This document shows positions 56,538 to 64,000 of a stretch of DNA of 64,000 bases, one piece after another. Each line of letters starts with the position of its first letter. Within the stretch, counting starts at the first letter, position 1. The DNA comes from Leptospira sp. WS39.C2 (GTDB taxonomy: Bacteria; Spirochaetota; Leptospiria; Leptospirales; Leptospiraceae). Made by a program: the position numbers and the translations under genes. The DNA lies in contig NZ_CP162142.1 in NCBI RefSeq assembly GCF_040833965.1, positions 1,637,001 to 1,701,000 on the forward strand, given 5' to 3'. The notes beneath the pieces are model-generated. The model worked only from the letters and a program-made list of their open reading frames with translations. It had not been told where the DNA came from and searched no databases.

Positions 56538-57056
56538 ATGGGTGAAGGTTCACTATCACAAGAAGATATAGACGCGCTACTCGGTGGATTTAGTGGTGGA
56601 AGCACTCCTGCGGGTGGTGGTTCTGGCGGAGGTGGTGGTGGCCTCGACGACCTCGATGCCCTAGTCGGTGGCGGAGGTGGGGATGATAATGGTCCATCTT
56701 TTGCTGACATTGCCGCAGCCTTAGGTCCAAGTGCAACTCCAGCTCCAACAAGGGGCCAATCAAAATCCCAATCCAGTTCTGGAAATAATACTGCAAATCT
56801 CAATTTATTACTCGATGTTACCTTACAACTCACGATTGAGCTTGGAAGGACCACAATGTTCATCAAAGACGTTTTACAACTCACAGAAGGAACCGTTGTC
56901 GAACTCGACAAAAACATTGGTGAAGAACTTGATATCTTAGCCAATGGGAAACTCGTTGGTCGGGGAAAACTCATTGTTTTAGATGATTATTATGGAATTC
57001 AAATTTCACAAATTGTAGATCCGATGGAACGCCTTGGCGGACCTGCTTTTTTATAA
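56538..57056 (+). CDS. fliN: Flagellar motor switch protein FliN
   Basis: 172 residues from the ATG at 56538; a longer frame to 56472 has no ribosome site. The C-terminal SpoA domain (about 93-165) is standard FliN: LLLDVTLQLTIELGRT, VVELDKNIGEELDILANG, VLDDYYGIQISQIV. The N-terminus carries LSQEDIDALLGG, the CheY-P-binding motif typical of FliM and FliY, then a poly-Gly linker and a second similar segment LDDLDALVG (36-44). FliN forms the lower C-ring and helps the export apparatus. It is divergent from the AAA ATPase and separate from other switch genes. Confidence 0.92.
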   Translation: MGEGSLSQEDIDALLGGFSGGSTPAGGGSGGGGGGLDDLDALVGGGGGDDNGPSFADIAAALGPSATPAPTRGQSKSQSSSGNNTANLNLLLDVTLQLTIELGRTTMFIKDVLQLTEGTVVELDKNIGEELDILANGKLVGRGKLIVLDDYYGIQISQIVDPMERLGGPAFL

Positions 57057-57102
57057 AATAGTGTTTTCCTTTCTACGTACGCCTTAGAGTATATAATTGA
57101 AA

Positions 57103-57558
57103 ATGGAACTGGATCATATAGGTTACCAGATAGAAAGGATCAAAAATCCTTCAGAGTCTTTGCAAGAAGACCTTTGGAATAAATTGCATGAATTTAGTGT
57201 TTCAAAGTTAGGGGATAAATCTCTCGAATCGAAAGAATTTTTTGCCATTTTAGTGAAAGAAGGGGAAACTCTCATCGCAGCCTCTCTTTGTTATTTATTT
57301 TTCAAAGGGTTAAACCTCCAACTCCTTTGGGTAACTGAAAGTAAACGTGGCCAGGACTTAGGAACAAAACTTCTAAAAGAGATTGAAAGGGAAGCACAAC
57401 GTTTGGGAGCCACTCTCGTGTTTGGGTATTCTTTCGGATTCCAAGCACCCAAATTTTATACCAAACTTGGATATGAAGAAGTCGGTAAAATCCCAAATTA
57501 CCCAGAAGGCCAAAATTGTTATTTCCTTTGTAAAAAATTGACAATGGAATCTACTTGA
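57103..57558 (+). CDS. GNAT-family N-acetyltransferase
   Basis: 151 residues from the ATG at 57103 (a TTG two codons upstream is possible). The acetyl-CoA-binding core shows LQLLWVTESKRGQDLGTKLL, where RGQDLG stands for the usual R/Q-x-x-G-x-G/A loop, then AQRLGATLVFGYSFGF and PKFYTKLGYEEVG. The substrate cannot be predicted. It is close to fliN (46 bases) and could be co-transcribed with it, but no functional tie is known. Confidence 0.82.
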   Translation: MELDHIGYQIERIKNPSESLQEDLWNKLHEFSVSKLGDKSLESKEFFAILVKEGETLIAASLCYLFFKGLNLQLLWVTESKRGQDLGTKLLKEIEREAQRLGATLVFGYSFGFQAPKFYTKLGYEEVGKIPNYPEGQNCYFLCKKLTMEST

Positions 57559-57615
57559 CGACAATCCCCCAAACATACATTTTGTAATTCTATGTTAACT
57601 CTAGCCATTGTGTAG

Positions 57616-57691
57616 ACCGCCAAAACGGTGATCTTGTTTTGGATACCCCGCCTAAATTCAATTAGGAGGCGGCTATCTTCGCGCAGGCGGT
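57616..57691. repeat. GC-rich stem-loop element, copy B
   Basis: Outer arms ACCGCC (57616-57621) and GGCGGT (57686-57691) enclose a second hairpin, CCGCCT (57648-57653) with AGGCGG (57667-57672). The stretch from GGATACCCCG aligns with copy A at 47811 onward, sharing GGAT, CCCC, CC, TTC and AATT at matching places. It lies between two plus-strand genes in an otherwise AT-rich gap. Confidence 0.5.
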
Positions 57692-57749
57692 TTATTCCCT
57701 CTCATCCACTGTTTTGGTTTCCTCTTTTTGTTTTGCCGCAAAAACTGGT

Positions 57750-58226
57750 ATGTCACGTAACAATGACCAAAAGAATTTCCAAAAAATTTCTAAGAAAAAG
57801 CGTTTTTTAGAGGAAGACGAGGAAATCCATTATCCTTCTGTCAAAAAAAAATCTCACCGCTTTCGTTCGGATACGGATGAGTTTCGGTGTGTGGAATGCA
57901 AACAGATGGTGTTCCCTCCAGGCTTTGGAACTGACCAAAGGAACCATTGCCCCAATTGCCTCACAAGCCTTCATTTGGATAATACTCCAGGTGACAGAGC
58001 TGCAACGTGTGGGAGTAAAATGGAAGCTATTTCGATCTGGGTGCGAAAAGGAGAATGGGTTATTTTACACCGTTGTAAAGGGTGTGGTGTGATCCATGCT
58101 AATCGAATTGGACCCGATGATAATGAAGCATTACTTGTGTCACTTGCTGCACAAGCCATGGCCAAACCAAGTTTTCGATTGTTTGCAGAAAGTCCGGTGG
58201 AAGATCCACCGGATTTGTTTGGTTAG
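57750..58226 (+). CDS. RNHCP-domain protein
   Basis: 158 residues from the ATG at 57750. After a basic N-terminus come FRCVECKQMVFPP, QRNHCPNCLTS and later HRCKGCGVIHANRIGPDDN. The RNHCP signature and four paired cysteines define a small zinc-binding family found in many bacteria with no established function. A nucleic-acid-binding or RNA-linked role is often suspected but not shown. A hairpin with a T-rich tail is built into the last codons. Confidence 0.85.
   Translation: MSRNNDQKNFQKISKKKRFLEEDEEIHYPSVKKKSHRFRSDTDEFRCVECKQMVFPPGFGTDQRNHCPNCLTSLHLDNTPGDRAATCGSKMEAISIWVRKGEWVILHRCKGCGVIHANRIGPDDNEALLVSLAAQAMAKPSFRLFAESPVEDPPDLFG
58193..58224 (+). terminator. Terminator inside the 3' end of the RNHCP gene
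   Basis: TCCGGTGGA at 58193-58201 and TCCACCGGA at 58205-58213 make a perfect 9-bp stem with a three-base loop, followed by TTTGTTTGGTT. It uses the last codons of the gene as terminator. The convergent SPFH gene ends at 58235. Confidence 0.6.
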
Positions 58227-58234
58227 GCGAGTGT

Positions 58235-59155
58235 TTATGCCTTTGGTTTTTTGGATTCTGTTAGGTTCGCAATGAGAGTTGGTAAATTCATCACATCTGC
58301 TGGGATGAGAATTTCCGTGCTTTCTTTTGCTACGTGTAAGAAGTTTTGGATAAAGGCTTTGGTGATTTGCAATTTGATTGCAGAAGCACCACCTTGGTCG
58401 GAAATGGCTCCCGCAATCGCTTCGATACCTTTAGCCGTTGCGACAGCCAAAGCTTCGATTTCCGTTGCCTTACCTTCAGCAGAGTTAATCCTTCTTTGTT
58501 TTTCCCCTTCCGATTTGTTCACTGCTTCCTCTTTAAATCCGAGGGAGCGGTTGATACGGGCGTCTCTTTCTCCTTCTGATAATAGGACTTGGGAACGTTT
58601 TGCAATTTGTGCTTTTTTCTCTTTTTCCATCGCATCTAACACAGACTTAGGTGGAACAATGTTTAGGATCTCGTAACGATTCACTTTGATCCCCCAAGGT
58701 TCTGAAGCTTGGTCAATTGCGGCAACAATGGTAGAATTAATTAAATCTTTTTCACCAATTGTTTTGTCAAGTTCCATCGTTCCGATCACAGAGCGCATTG
58801 TGGTTTGTGCAAGTTGTATGGCTGCAAACTGAAAGTCTTCAATTCCATAAGAGGCCCTTACTGGATCGATGATTTTTAAATAAATCACTCCATCTACTTT
58901 TACTTGTACGTTATCATGTGTGATACAAATTTGAGGTTGTACATCAATGGATTGTTCTTTGAGTGTGTGGTAATACGCATCTCTGTCAATGAAAGGGATG
59001 AGGATATGAAACCCAGCTCGTAACGAACGAGAATACTTTCCTAGCCTTTCTACGATAAGAACATCTTGCGCAGGGATGATGCGGATACAACGAAAGATTT
59101 TAAAAATCAAATAGATGGCAACAATGGCCCAAAAGCCTAAATATACAAATTCCAT
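58235..59155 (-). CDS. SPFH/Band 7 membrane protein, second copy
   Basis: 306 residues. One N-terminal membrane helix (LGFWAIVAIYLIFKIF), then the SPFH domain (IIPAQDVLIVERLGKYSR, GFHILIPFIDR, IKVNRYEILNIVPP) and a long charged coiled-coil (SEGERDARINRS, KSEGEKQRRINSAEGKATE) that drives oligomerisation. It resembles the QmcA/stomatin group, which forms membrane microdomain rings and interacts with proteases or NfeD proteins. Its ATG is one base after the stop of the first SPFH gene. The final 20 residues are Lys/Ser rich. Confidence 0.88.
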   Translation of the reverse strand: MEFVYLGFWAIVAIYLIFKIFRCIRIIPAQDVLIVERLGKYSRSLRAGFHILIPFIDRDAYYHTLKEQSIDVQPQICITHDNVQVKVDGVIYLKIIDPVRASYGIEDFQFAAIQLAQTTMRSVIGTMELDKTIGEKDLINSTIVAAIDQASEPWGIKVNRYEILNIVPPKSVLDAMEKEKKAQIAKRSQVLLSEGERDARINRSLGFKEEAVNKSEGEKQRRINSAEGKATEIEALAVATAKGIEAIAGAISDQGGASAIKLQITKAFIQNFLHVAKESTEILIPADVMNLPTLIANLTESKKPKA

Positions 59156-59156
59156 C

Positions 59157-60077
59157 TTATTCTCCTACCTGTGGGATTTTGGTTGTGATTTTGGAAAGCC
59201 CTTCAAACACCCCACCGATATTGGCTAAGGTTTCGGGTACCACTGTTGTTTTGGAAGTTTTTAAAATTTGTCCAAGGGCGTCCAAGTACTCTTGAGTGAT
59301 TTGTAAACTCACCGCTTCCTTTCCCCCTTTTTTGCTGATGGCTTCGGAGATGAGTTGGAGGCCTTTTGCAGTGGCATTAGAAATCAGGGTGATTTCTTGT
59401 GCGCGACCATCGGCTTCATTCACCAAGCGGATTTTTTCTCCTTCAGAGATATTAATGGATTCTTGTCTTTCCCCAACAGAATGGTTCACACGAGATTCTT
59501 TTTCTCCTTGGGAGATGGTGATCTCAGCGCGGCGTTCCCGTTCCGATTTCATTTGGTTTTCCATCTCAATCAAAATTTGTTTTGGAGGAGTGATGTTTCG
59601 GATTTCGTAACGAGTGACTTTGATGCCCCAAGGGTCAGTAGCTCTGTCAATGTTTGAAACCACACGGCCATTGATTTCATCACGTTCGGATAGAAGGTTA
59701 TCGAAAATTAACTTACCAATTTCAGATCGTAAAGTGGTTTGTGCAAGTTGGGTGGTTGCTAACATAAAGTTATCAATCCCATAAGATGCTTTTTCTCCAT
59801 CGATGACTTTTAGATACAAAACTCCATCCACCTCTACTGAGACGTTGTCTTTTGTGATACAAACTTGTGGATCAATATCGATGGTTTGTTCTTTTAGGTT
59901 TTGTCTATAACGGATTTGGTCTACGAACGGGATCATGAAATAAAATCCCGATTTCAAAACTCCATTCAAAACCCCTAATCTTTCTTTAATATAAACACTT
60001 TGTTCTGGTACGATAATGATTGTCTTTTTGATGATATAAACAACGACCAAAAAAACAACGATGACGGATGCGCCCAT
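59157..60077 (-). CDS. SPFH/Band 7 membrane protein, first copy
   Basis: 306 residues from the ATG at 60077 with AAAGGAGG upstream; the frame is open to 60110. It has the same layout as the next gene: a membrane helix (VIVVFLVVVYIIKKTIII), SPFH domain (IVPEQSVYIKERLG, FYFMIPFVDQ, IKVTRYEIRNITPP) and a repeated charged coil (SQGEKESRVNHS, ISEGEKIRLVNEADG). The two are clear paralogues and probably form a mixed oligomer, as HflK and HflC do. With the NfeD gene upstream they form the common nfeD-stomatin pairing. Confidence 0.88.
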   Translation of the reverse strand: MGASVIVVFLVVVYIIKKTIIIVPEQSVYIKERLGVLNGVLKSGFYFMIPFVDQIRYRQNLKEQTIDIDPQVCITKDNVSVEVDGVLYLKVIDGEKASYGIDNFMLATTQLAQTTLRSEIGKLIFDNLLSERDEINGRVVSNIDRATDPWGIKVTRYEIRNITPPKQILIEMENQMKSERERRAEITISQGEKESRVNHSVGERQESINISEGEKIRLVNEADGRAQEITLISNATAKGLQLISEAISKKGGKEAVSLQITQEYLDALGQILKTSKTTVVPETLANIGGVFEGLSKITTKIPQVGE

Positions 60078-60169
60078 TGTTTCCTCCTTTGTGACTTGAA
60101 GACGGTACATGGACTTCCAAAAGAGAAAAGGGTTTTTTTATTTTGTTTGAAAAAAAATGAATTTTGGCT

Positions 60170-60694
60170 TTAAGGTTCCACTTTTTCTACTGTGAATGTC
60201 AAATTCTCTCGAGATAAAATTCGCACATATTCACCTTTCAATATTTTGTTATCTTTGGAAATGGCATCCCATACCGTTCCTTGGAATCGAATTTTCCCAC
60301 CAAGACGGTTCACCAGCACATCGATTTCTACGGGAACAATTTGGTTTAGGAAATCATCCTGAATAAAGGGATCGACCGAAGACTCTGATTTAAAAAATTT
60401 TTTAACTAGGGAACCACCGAGTAAAATGGATACTAAACTGGAAATCACCCATACGATGACCTCAGTATAAAATTCCATCGGGAACAATCGAGTTAAGATC
60501 CCTGTAAAGATTGCACCCACACCCAAAAACATGACAAAGGTTCCAGGCAAAAGAAATTCTGAAAATAGTAAAATGATACCTGTCAAAATCCAAAGGTAGG
60601 CCGTGTTTGCGAAAATCAAATCCAATGTGTGAACCTCTAAGAAAGTAGACATTTCTAATCGGATCATGGCAAGAAAAATAATACTTTGATTCAT
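60170..60694 (-). CDS. NfeD-like membrane protein
   Basis: 174 residues from the first ATG; ATGs at 60667 and 60652 are also possible and none has a clear ribosome site. Three or four membrane helices (LWILTGIILLFSEFLLPGTF, FLGVGAIFTGILTRLF, VIVWVISSLVSILLGGSLV) precede a C-terminal OB-fold domain (GGKIRFQGTVWDAISK, LKGEYVRILSRENLTFTV). This is the short NfeD form without a ClpP-type protease domain. NfeD proteins accompany stomatin-type SPFH proteins; 92 bases separate it from the first one. Confidence 0.85.
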   Translation of the reverse strand: MNQSIIFLAMIRLEMSTFLEVHTLDLIFANTAYLWILTGIILLFSEFLLPGTFVMFLGVGAIFTGILTRLFPMEFYTEVIVWVISSLVSILLGGSLVKKFFKSESSVDPFIQDDFLNQIVPVEIDVLVNRLGGKIRFQGTVWDAISKDNKILKGEYVRILSRENLTFTVEKVEP

Positions 60695-60720
60695 GACATG
60701 GGCAAAAGAAGCTGTCTTGT

Positions 60721-61149
60721 GTGAAACGAATTATTTATCTTCTTTTCTCCGTTTTTATTTTTTTCCAATTGTTTCCTGTTCCCAGAGAAAATCCACCTGT
60801 GACATCCGAAATATCCACACCAAAAGAAGTGAAACAGATTCTGAAACGCAGTTGTTACGATTGCCACTCGAATGAAACGATTTGGCCTTTATATTCCTAT
60901 GTATTTCCTGTTTCTTATTTTGTGTCTAAACATGTCACTGAGGGAAGGGAAGAATTAAATTTTTCTGAATTTGGCCAATTAACTGAAAGGAAACAAAGGA
61001 AAAAAATTTACGAAGTTTGGGAACAAGCAGACGAAGGGGAGATGCCACCAAAGGACTACCAATTGTTACATCCAAGTTCCCGTTTGTCTGAAAAAGACAA
61101 AGAAGTTTTAAAAAACTGGGCAGATCAGTTCAGTGAGGATTCAGAATGA
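60721..61149 (+). CDS. Haem-binding-domain protein, exported
   Basis: 142 residues from a GTG at 60721. The N-terminus is a signal sequence or anchor ([20 protein letters not shown]). The body has one CxxCH site, [17 protein letters not shown], and the downstream [14 protein letters not shown], both typical of the haem-binding domain family found in single-haem periplasmic proteins. It should carry one c-type haem. Its last four bases overlap argH, a gene with no apparent link to electron transfer. Confidence 0.82.
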   Translation: MKRIIYLLFSVFIFFQLFPVPRENPPVTSEISTPKEVKQILKRSCYDCHSNETIWPLYSYVFPVSYFVSKHVTEGREELNFSEFGQLTERKQRKKIYEVWEQADEGEMPPKDYQLLHPSSRLSEKDKEVLKNWADQFSEDSE

Positions 61150-62576
61150 AAGAGAAAAAATTATGGGGTGGGCGTTTTGATGCCGCACCTTCTTCCCTTA
61201 TGATACGCATTGGTGAATCCATTAGTTTTGATAAAGAACTTTATGAACATGATATAGAAGGGTCCATATCCCATTCTCGAATGTTGAAACGAATTGGGAT
61301 CCTAACAGAATCCGAACAACGTAAAATAGAAACAGGACTAACCCAAATCAAAAAGGAAATTGATTCTGGGAAATTTGAATTTAAAATCGAAAACGAAGAT
61401 ATCCACATGTCGATAGAATCTCGCCTAACGGAGCTTCTTGGTGATTTAGGAAAAAAACTCCACACAGGACGCAGTCGAAATGACCAAGTGTCCCAAGATG
61501 TTCGTCTCTACATTAAATCGGAAATCCATTCCATTTTAGTTATGATGATTGATTTGCTTAATGTTTGGGTAAAAAAAGCAGAAACCCATACCAAAACAAT
61601 CATCCCTGGTTATACTCATTTACAAATAGCCCAACCCATTCGTGCTTCGCATTATTTTTTGTCCCATTTTTGGGCGAATGTTCGAGACTTTGAAGACTTT
61701 TTTTCAGCTTATGAAAGGGCTGACGAACTTGTGTTAGGTTCAGGTGCACTCGCAGGTGTCAATTACCAAACAGATCGAGAGTTTTTAAGAAAGGATTTGA
61801 ACCTTGGTAGGATGTCCGAAAATTCGATGGATGCTGTAAGCCAAAGGGATCATATTTTTAAATTTTTATTTGCCTCTTCACAGTTCATGATCCATGCTTC
61901 TCGATTTTGCGAAGAAATCATTTTATATTCATCCCAAGAATTCAGTTATTTTAAATTGCCAGACCACCTAACGACAGGTTCATCCATCATGCCTCAGAAA
62001 AAAAATCCAGATGTGGCTGAACTCATTCGTGGAAAAGCAGGTCGTGTAGTGGGTAACCTCACCCATTTACTTGTAATGTTAAAAGGTACACCACTTTCAT
62101 ACAATCGCGACTTCCAAGAAGATAAAATTCCACTCTTTGATACTGTAAAACAAATCAAAATTTGTGCTGAAGGCATAAGAGACATGGTGGAAGGGATTCA
62201 GATTTTCCCCGAAAATGCCATTAGAAGTCTTAGGAATGGATTTTCTACTGCAACCGACCTTGCGGATTGGCTTGTGAGTGCTAAAGGAATTCCCTTCCGT
62301 TCTGCCCATGAAATTGTCGGTGAACTAGTAAAACATTGTTCTAGCAAAGGTTATGATCTATTTACCATTCCAAGTGGGGAGAGAGGACAGATCCATGCTG
62401 TTCTCACAGATCCTGGGTTTGAAGCTGCTATTTCCCTTGAAACCTCTTGTGATAAAAAAGATGTCTATGGTGGGACATCTTTATTGCGCCAAAAAGAACA
62501 GATCAAAAAAGCCAAAGCCAAGTTAAACGAATTGACCAAAAAAATAAAAACTCTAGAATTAAAAGGTAAAAAATAA
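61146..62576 (+). CDS. argH: Argininosuccinate lyase
   Basis: 476 residues. Signature sequences of the fumarase/aspartase superfamily are present: [35 protein letters not shown] and the catalytic loop [20 protein letters not shown]. It cleaves argininosuccinate to arginine and fumarate, the last step of arginine synthesis. GAGGA precedes the ATG, and the start overlaps the haem-protein stop by four bases. The cyclophilin gene follows two bases after its stop. Confidence 0.95.
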   Translation: MKEKKLWGGRFDAAPSSLMIRIGESISFDKELYEHDIEGSISHSRMLKRIGILTESEQRKIETGLTQIKKEIDSGKFEFKIENEDIHMSIESRLTELLGDLGKKLHTGRSRNDQVSQDVRLYIKSEIHSILVMMIDLLNVWVKKAETHTKTIIPGYTHLQIAQPIRASHYFLSHFWANVRDFEDFFSAYERADELVLGSGALAGVNYQTDREFLRKDLNLGRMSENSMDAVSQRDHIFKFLFASSQFMIHASRFCEEIILYSSQEFSYFKLPDHLTTGSSIMPQKKNPDVAELIRGKAGRVVGNLTHLLVMLKGTPLSYNRDFQEDKIPLFDTVKQIKICAEGIRDMVEGIQIFPENAIRSLRNGFSTATDLADWLVSAKGIPFRSAHEIVGELVKHCSSKGYDLFTIPSGERGQIHAVLTDPGFEAAISLETSCDKKDVYGGTSLLRQKEQIKKAKAKLNELTKKIKTLELKGKK

Positions 62577-62578
62577 AC

Positions 62579-63460
62579 ATGAATCAATTTGCAAAGTTCC
62601 ATTGGAAACAACTTTCTCTTACACTTCTCCTCTTTAGCCAAACTGCTTTTTGTAGTGACCAAACTTTTAAAAAGATCACCTATGAACCAGTCACTTACTC
62701 GCCAACAAAAGTTTTAGTCAAACGAGTAGACCAAACGTCCGTTAAACTACCAGAAAAACCTGCGATTTATGCCCTTATCCAAACTACACAAGGTGACTTG
62801 ATTATAGAACTTTATGACGAGGCAGCTCCCAAAACCGTTCAAAACTTTATCGATCTTGCCCAAGGAGAAAAGGATTTCAAAACAGAAAAAGGTTCCGAAA
62901 GACGGCCGTTCTACGATGGTTTAAAATTCCACCGAGTCATCGAAAATTTTATGGCCCAAGGTGGATGCCCAAGAGGTGATGGGACAGGTGGACCAGGGTT
63001 TCAATTTGAAGACGAAATCAATGGAAAAGCACTTGGTTTGGACAAACGCAAAATCAAAGATGCACCCGAATTCCAAGCCCAATTACAAAGGGCAGTCCTT
63101 TCTGAATTTAATATCAAATCTCGCCAAGAGTTTGAAGATAAAAGAACTGAGGTGGAAAAAGCATACCAAGAAGCTATGGAGCTACCTGTCCTTGAGGTTT
63201 TATACCGAGTTGGATATCGTTTCAACGAAGTATTACCAAGTAAAAAAGCTACCAGAGGAGCACTTGCCATGGCAAATGCTGGACCCAATACCAATGGATC
63301 ACAATTTTTCATTAACCAAGTGGACACTCCTCATTTGGATGGGTTACATACCGTTTTTGGTTTTTTGATCACAGGGTATGATGTACTTGACCGAATCATC
63401 GAAAAAGGTAATTTACAAACAACCATTCGTAAGGTTCTCATTTTAGACAAACGACAATGA
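62579..63460 (+). CDS. Exported cyclophilin-type peptidyl-prolyl isomerase
   Basis: 293 residues. The N-terminus is a signal peptide ending in QTAFC, which may be a lipobox (Cys25 or near). The cyclophilin domain begins at AIYALIQTTQGDLIIELYD and continues with FYDGLKFHRVIENFMAQGG, GTGGPGFQFEDE and later NTNGSQFFINQVDTPHLDG. A helical insert of about 80 residues (KDAPEFQAQLQRAVLS to PVLEVLYRVG) splits the domain before ALAMANAGP. It should help fold envelope proteins. It overlaps the next gene by four bases. Confidence 0.87.
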   Translation: MNQFAKFHWKQLSLTLLLFSQTAFCSDQTFKKITYEPVTYSPTKVLVKRVDQTSVKLPEKPAIYALIQTTQGDLIIELYDEAAPKTVQNFIDLAQGEKDFKTEKGSERRPFYDGLKFHRVIENFMAQGGCPRGDGTGGPGFQFEDEINGKALGLDKRKIKDAPEFQAQLQRAVLSEFNIKSRQEFEDKRTEVEKAYQEAMELPVLEVLYRVGYRFNEVLPSKKATRGALAMANAGPNTNGSQFFINQVDTPHLDGLHTVFGFLITGYDVLDRIIEKGNLQTTIRKVLILDKRQ

Positions 63461-64000
63461 ACTACTTAGAAGGCATCGAAGTCATCCAAAAATACACATC
63501 AGGTTCTTCCGTAGAACCTGTGTTAAAATTCATTATGACTGTTCCTCATAATGAAGAAGCCTTCGCCAATGCTCTGGATGAAATTGGTGGGATCAACAAA
63601 TACCCTGATACTTTTGTAGGACTCTTGAGTTTCATTAGTTTCATTTTAGGCCAAAAAACAAAAATGAATCATTTATATGAAACGGCTTTGGAGAAATATG
63701 AATCTTTAAACCAAGTTACCTCGAAAAAACGCCCCACAGAAGAAGAGGCCAAAATCAAAAGAACACTCACAGACTTTATTTTAAAAATTGAAAAGGTATT
63801 TGAAATCCAAGACTTAACAGATGAAAGTTTGGTGAAGGAACTCAATCGTTTTGTCTCGGAAGCAAATCTTTATGGTGTCACAGAAAATGAGATTAAAAAT
63901 TTAAAATTAGCATCAAAGACAGTTGCCCTCGTGGAACCACATTTGGACAAACAAAGGGAAAATTTTTACCAATACAAAAAATTGGTCGCGGTGATGACCC
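63457..64000 (+). CDS. Hypothetical protein, partial (runs off right edge)
   Basis: The ATG at 63457 overlaps the cyclophilin stop (ATGA) and the frame stays open for 181 codons to the edge. It begins MNYLEGIEVIQKYTSGSS and is mostly helical and charged (EEEAKIKRTLTDFILKIEK, SKTVALVEPHLDKQREN), with no membrane segment and no motif I recognise. The overlap suggests co-translation with the isomerase. Confidence 0.7.
   Translation, partial: MNYLEGIEVIQKYTSGSSVEPVLKFIMTVPHNEEAFANALDEIGGINKYPDTFVGLLSFISFILGQKTKMNHLYETALEKYESLNQVTSKKRPTEEEAKIKRTLTDFILKIEKVFEIQDLTDESLVKELNRFVSEANLYGVTENEIKNLKLASKTVALVEPHLDKQRENFYQYKKLVAVMT

Overview
The window is a chromosomal segment of a spirochaete, almost certainly a Leptospira species. 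The reasons are a FlaB-type periplasmic flagellin, FliG and FliN, a long che operon, a protein resembling the Leptospira flagellar-coiling proteins, lipoproteins with permissive spirochaetal lipoboxes, AT-rich DNA, and frequent TTG and GTG starts. The sequence alone does not place the species or say whether it is a saprophyte or a pathogen. I see no phage, insertion sequence, CRISPR array or rRNA. Coding density is high and almost every intergenic gap is under 250 bases; the one long gap is 47551-48209.

Layout. 1-1100: the N-terminal end of a flavin monooxygenase, divergent from a TetR regulator, with a near-perfect palindromic operator between them. 1143-6763: a CDP-alcohol phosphatidyltransferase, tRNA-Asp, fliG, a small conserved-looking ORF and the pdhA-pdhB-pdhC operon. 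6868-10528: a degenerate HD-GYP protein, a small lipoprotein, fructose-1,6-bisphosphatase and an unknown protein. 10546-14996: the macromolecular-synthesis operon rpsU-yqeY-dnaG-rpoD, ending in a strong terminator. 15082-25557: a lipoprotein with a discoidin-like domain, a membrane metallophosphoesterase, glpD, tyrS, a membrane-anchored NodB-type deacetylase, an RND exporter, def and tRNA-Ala. 25633-29034: a three-gene partner-switching module (coiled coil, GAF/SpoIIE phosphatase/HATPase fusion, STAS). 29082-33487: a two-subunit biotin-dependent acyl-CoA carboxylase.

33489-45117 is one long minus-strand operon: ispH, two sensor or response proteins, cheY, a STAS protein, cheA, a receptor with duplicated PAS domains, cheW, cheD and cheB. 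Most junctions overlap or abut, so transcription from ispH could carry the whole signalling set. flaB is divergent from it. 46318-51273 holds ilvA and, after the long gap, the methionine operon metY-metX-metW. 51427-57056 holds an outer-membrane barrel-like protein, rsmE, a zinc-ribbon membrane protein, the flagellar-coiling-like protein, an AAA ATPase and fliN. 57103-64000 holds an acetyltransferase, an RNHCP protein, an NfeD/SPFH/SPFH membrane module, a haem-binding protein overlapping argH, an exported cyclophilin, and a gene cut by the right edge.

Motility and chemotaxis recur through the window (fliG, che operon, flaB, coiling protein, fliN), as does regulation by phosphorylation switches (SpoIIE/HATPase/STAS and the STAS protein inside the che operon). 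The more unusual points are the phosphatase and anti-sigma-type kinase fused on one chain, ispH at the head of the chemotaxis operon, repeated EIDALL-like motifs in FliN, two related GC-rich stem-loops in otherwise AT-rich gaps, and the 27-base operator at the left end.
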